DNA of 64,000 nt from Phycisphaerales bacterium (GTDB lineage: Bacteria > Planctomycetota > Phycisphaerae > Phycisphaerales > SM1A02). Numbering within the stretch: the first letter of the stretch is position 1; every line of letters begins with the position of its first letter. The position numbers and the translations under genes were made by a program. The stretch spans positions 179,513 through 243,512 of the forward strand of contig JAKVBX010000002.1 of assembly GCA_022446795.1 (NCBI GenBank), in the 5' to 3' direction. The notes under the pieces were generated by a model. It searched no databases and was not told the DNA's origin. It was given only the letters and a program-made list of their open reading frames with translations. This document shows positions 62,404-64,000 of this stretch, piece by piece.

Positions 62404-63510
62404 CTAACTGCCAAGCATCGTATCGACAACCCGCTCTGCTCCGCGGCCATCAATGAAGTCCCTGCCAGCCTCGCTCATCTCCGTCAGTCGCGATGAATCA
62501 CCAAGCAGACTGCCTGTCAAATGGGCAATATCCTCAGGATTCTCCAGAGACGCTTGGACAGCAAAGCCGGCTTGTACCGCCTGTTCGCCTACGACTGACT
62601 GGTTCCCGGCGACGGGAAGAAGAACAGAGGGAACACCGAGGCATGCCAGTTCCCACGTGGTCCCGCCGGCAGTCGACACCGCCAGGTCAGCCCTGGACAT
62701 GATCTCCGATACACGGGACGGCGTCGTGTGCACGGTGACATCAAGACGACATCGCTCGGCGCACTTGCCGATGTCACCTGCGGTCCCTGGATCACCATGG
62801 ATCACATCGACAACCAGTGGTCGCTGCACCTTCATGAATGCCTGGAAGATGTTCTCAGCCAGTGATGGTGAACCGAGTCCCCCAAGGAGAATCACGATAC
62901 GGTTCCGCTCGGGCGATCCGATGACGGTATCCCGTGCAAGAAGGAACTCCCGACGCAACAAGGTCCATTGCGGTCCGCCGAGAATCCTGGCCGCGTCATT
63001 CAGGCAGTGCCCGTAGGCCTCGCGTGCAACTGATTCGTCACGATTTGGATCCAGCAGCAGATCAACTTCGAGCTGACGATCCGCCAGATCGTCAATCACC
63101 ATCATGGATCGCGTCGAACCAGCAACAGCACGATGCCACCTGGCATCAATGCCATAGTGGTCAACGACGATCCACTCGGGCTTGATGAGGCCCGCAAGTT
63201 TCAACGTCTGCTCTGCATCCTCTGATTGCGTTGCCTCCAACCATGATGAGTGAGCAAGATCCGAGTCATGCGCACCGCTTGACACAGGAAGCTCATGCAT
63301 CTGGCCGGGAAACATGTCGATCAGCCACGCGGGAAGCTGGCCAAAGCCCCTGCCGACCAGGTGAACAGCCGCTCCACGCCGAACCAATTCTGCCGCCAGG
63401 GTGCTGCACCGGACAAGATGACCGCTCCCGATCCGCATTGAGGCATCCGCCCGAAACAGGACATTCCGGCCTGCCCCCTCTGCCTGGTTGGAAATCGATC
63501 CCGTGGGCAT
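62404..63510 (-). CDS. pseG: UDP-2,4-diacetamido-2,4,6-trideoxy-altropyranose hydrolase (PseG)
   Basis: 368 residues, GT-B fold. LFRADASMRIGSGHLVRCSTLA (about 18-39, quoted in part: ADASMRIGSGHLVRC) is the PseG/SpsG signature, with the general-base His in GSGH. VVDHYGIDARW, VIDDLADR and the later TAGGTTWELACLGVPSV complete the family pattern. It removes UDP to give the sugar that PseI uses. One base separates its ATG from the stop of the upstream aminotransferase. Confidence 0.9.
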   Translation of the reverse strand: MPTGSISNQAEGAGRNVLFRADASMRIGSGHLVRCSTLAAELVRRGAAVHLVGRGFGQLPAWLIDMFPGQMHELPVSSGAHDSDLAHSSWLEATQSEDAEQTLKLAGLIKPEWIVVDHYGIDARWHRAVAGSTRSMMVIDDLADRQLEVDLLLDPNRDESVAREAYGHCLNDAARILGGPQWTLLRREFLLARDTVIGSPERNRIVILLGGLGSPSLAENIFQAFMKVQRPLVVDVIHGDPGTAGDIGKCAERCRLDVTVHTTPSRVSEIMSRADLAVSTAGGTTWELACLGVPSVLLPVAGNQSVVGEQAVQAGFAVQASLENPEDIAHLTGSLLGDSSRLTEMSEAGRDFIDGRGAERVVDTMLGS

Positions 63511-63511
63511 A

Positions 63512-63998
63512 TCAGTTGTACTGGCGGAAAACCGGCTTGACTGGCTCTCCCTGGAGAAGCCCGTCGACGCCGTTGGCCAAGCCCTGATCGATCACCGGCA
63601 GGGCGTGATCCAACGCGGTACTGATCACCTCGAAGGCCTCTTCATCCAGACGGTAACAGGGGTTGAGCGCTCCGAACAGCACACCATGGGCGATCATCTC
63701 CTGCATCATGAGGCTGCGAAGCTGATCACATGGCCGCCCCTCCCGATCAAGAACCATGATGCCCGGCCGACAGGCCTGGCCGCCTGCCAGCACATGCTGG
63801 TCCAGGCCGTGCGCCGCCGCCTTCGAACGGACAAGCTTCACCAATCGCTCACCGATTGACCAAAGGGCTCCCGTGACATCGTGCTCGATGCTGAAATCAA
63901 CTGTTTCCAGGAAAGCGCCCAGTCCACACATTTCTGCGCCATGCGTCGTCGACAGCAGAAACACACGCTCCCGGCCCGAAAATTCGATTGAGCCGTGT
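63512..63998 (-). CDS. Class III aminotransferase (GSA-aminomutase-like), 5' part missing
   Basis: Only the last 161 residues are in the window; the frame is open to the right edge with no start needed. AGSVFLLSTTHGAEMCGLGAFLET is the C-terminal-domain pattern of glutamate-1-semialdehyde aminomutase-like enzymes. The PLP lysine lies outside. It is first visible gene of the PseG-PseI operon and may supply the sugar amino group instead of a DegT-type PseC; PseB would have to lie further right. Confidence 0.75.
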   Translation of the reverse strand, partial: HGSIEFSGRERVFLLSTTHGAEMCGLGAFLETVDFSIEHDVTGALWSIGERLVKLVRSKAAAHGLDQHVLAGGQACRPGIMVLDREGRPCDQLRSLMMQEMIAHGVLFGALNPCYRLDEEAFEVISTALDHALPVIDQGLANGVDGLLQGEPVKPVFRQYN

Positions 63999-64000
63999 TC

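Noticed and set aside
1-63998. CRISPR arrays, insertion sequences, tRNA and rRNA genes
   Set aside because: None was recognised on reading both strands; no direct repeats with regular spacers, no transposase motifs, no cloverleaf seen. A tRNA scan would settle the last point.

Overview
The window looks like a chromosomal segment of a marine-type planctomycete, most likely class Phycisphaerae. Evidence: high GC; two pairs of cytochrome-like DUF1549/DUF1553 proteins with DUF1501 proteins; a propeller protein carrying a PVC-type C-terminal haem domain; a secreted protein with a doubled DGDGDVDVDDL dockerin-type calcium repeat; and an array of membrane-anchored zinc-ribbon proteins of a kind I associate with Phycisphaerales. 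No rRNA, tRNA, CRISPR, insertion sequence or phage gene was recognised.

Layout. (1) 1-5966, + strand: a sodium:solute symporter cut by the left edge, then a secreted DUF1549/DUF1553 haem protein and its DUF1501 partner. (2) 5959-11292, - strand operon: SGNH-like hydrolase, a giant propeller/cupredoxin protein, and a GluR0-like ligand-gated potassium channel; then a PVC haem propeller protein (11332-14967). (3) 15095-19016, + strand: CheW, a CheA-REC hybrid kinase and a REC-PP2C phosphatase, a chemosensory relay of the Wsp type whose output is a phosphatase. (4) 19153-25942, + strand: one small membrane protein and six tandem paralogous zinc-ribbon membrane proteins. (5) 26000-32278, - strand: a second DUF1501 plus DUF1549/DUF1553 pair and an OprB-like porin; then a + strand MFS transporter and the dockerin-type secreted protein, closed by a strong terminator. 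(6) 35234-63998: a large surface-glycan locus. It holds a UDP-sugar dehydrogenase, a PglF/PglE/PglD/PglC set (UDP-diacetylbacillosamine synthesis and transfer to a lipid carrier), three GT4 glycosyltransferases, an AsnB-like amidotransferase, two methyltransferases, two sulfotransferases, a capsule-type protein, an acetamidino module (amidotransferase, HisH, HisF, GNAT), an oxidoreductase/aminotransferase/GT-B/GNAT operon, and a nonulosonic (pseudaminic-type) acid operon (PseG, GNAT, PseI, SpsF-like cytidylyltransferase) that runs off the right edge.

Regulation. Many first-of-operon genes have a TANNNT -10 hexamer whose last base lies exactly 6 nt before the ATG (TAGACT, TACAAT, TATTCT, TATACT). 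This geometry puts transcription start on or next to the start codon and predicts leaderless mRNAs. Several operon-internal genes instead use stop/start overlaps, and some have Shine-Dalgarno sequences. The final sequence line ends at base 63998. No stretch longer than 300 bases is without a gene; the longest is the 297-base divergent region 55240-55536.
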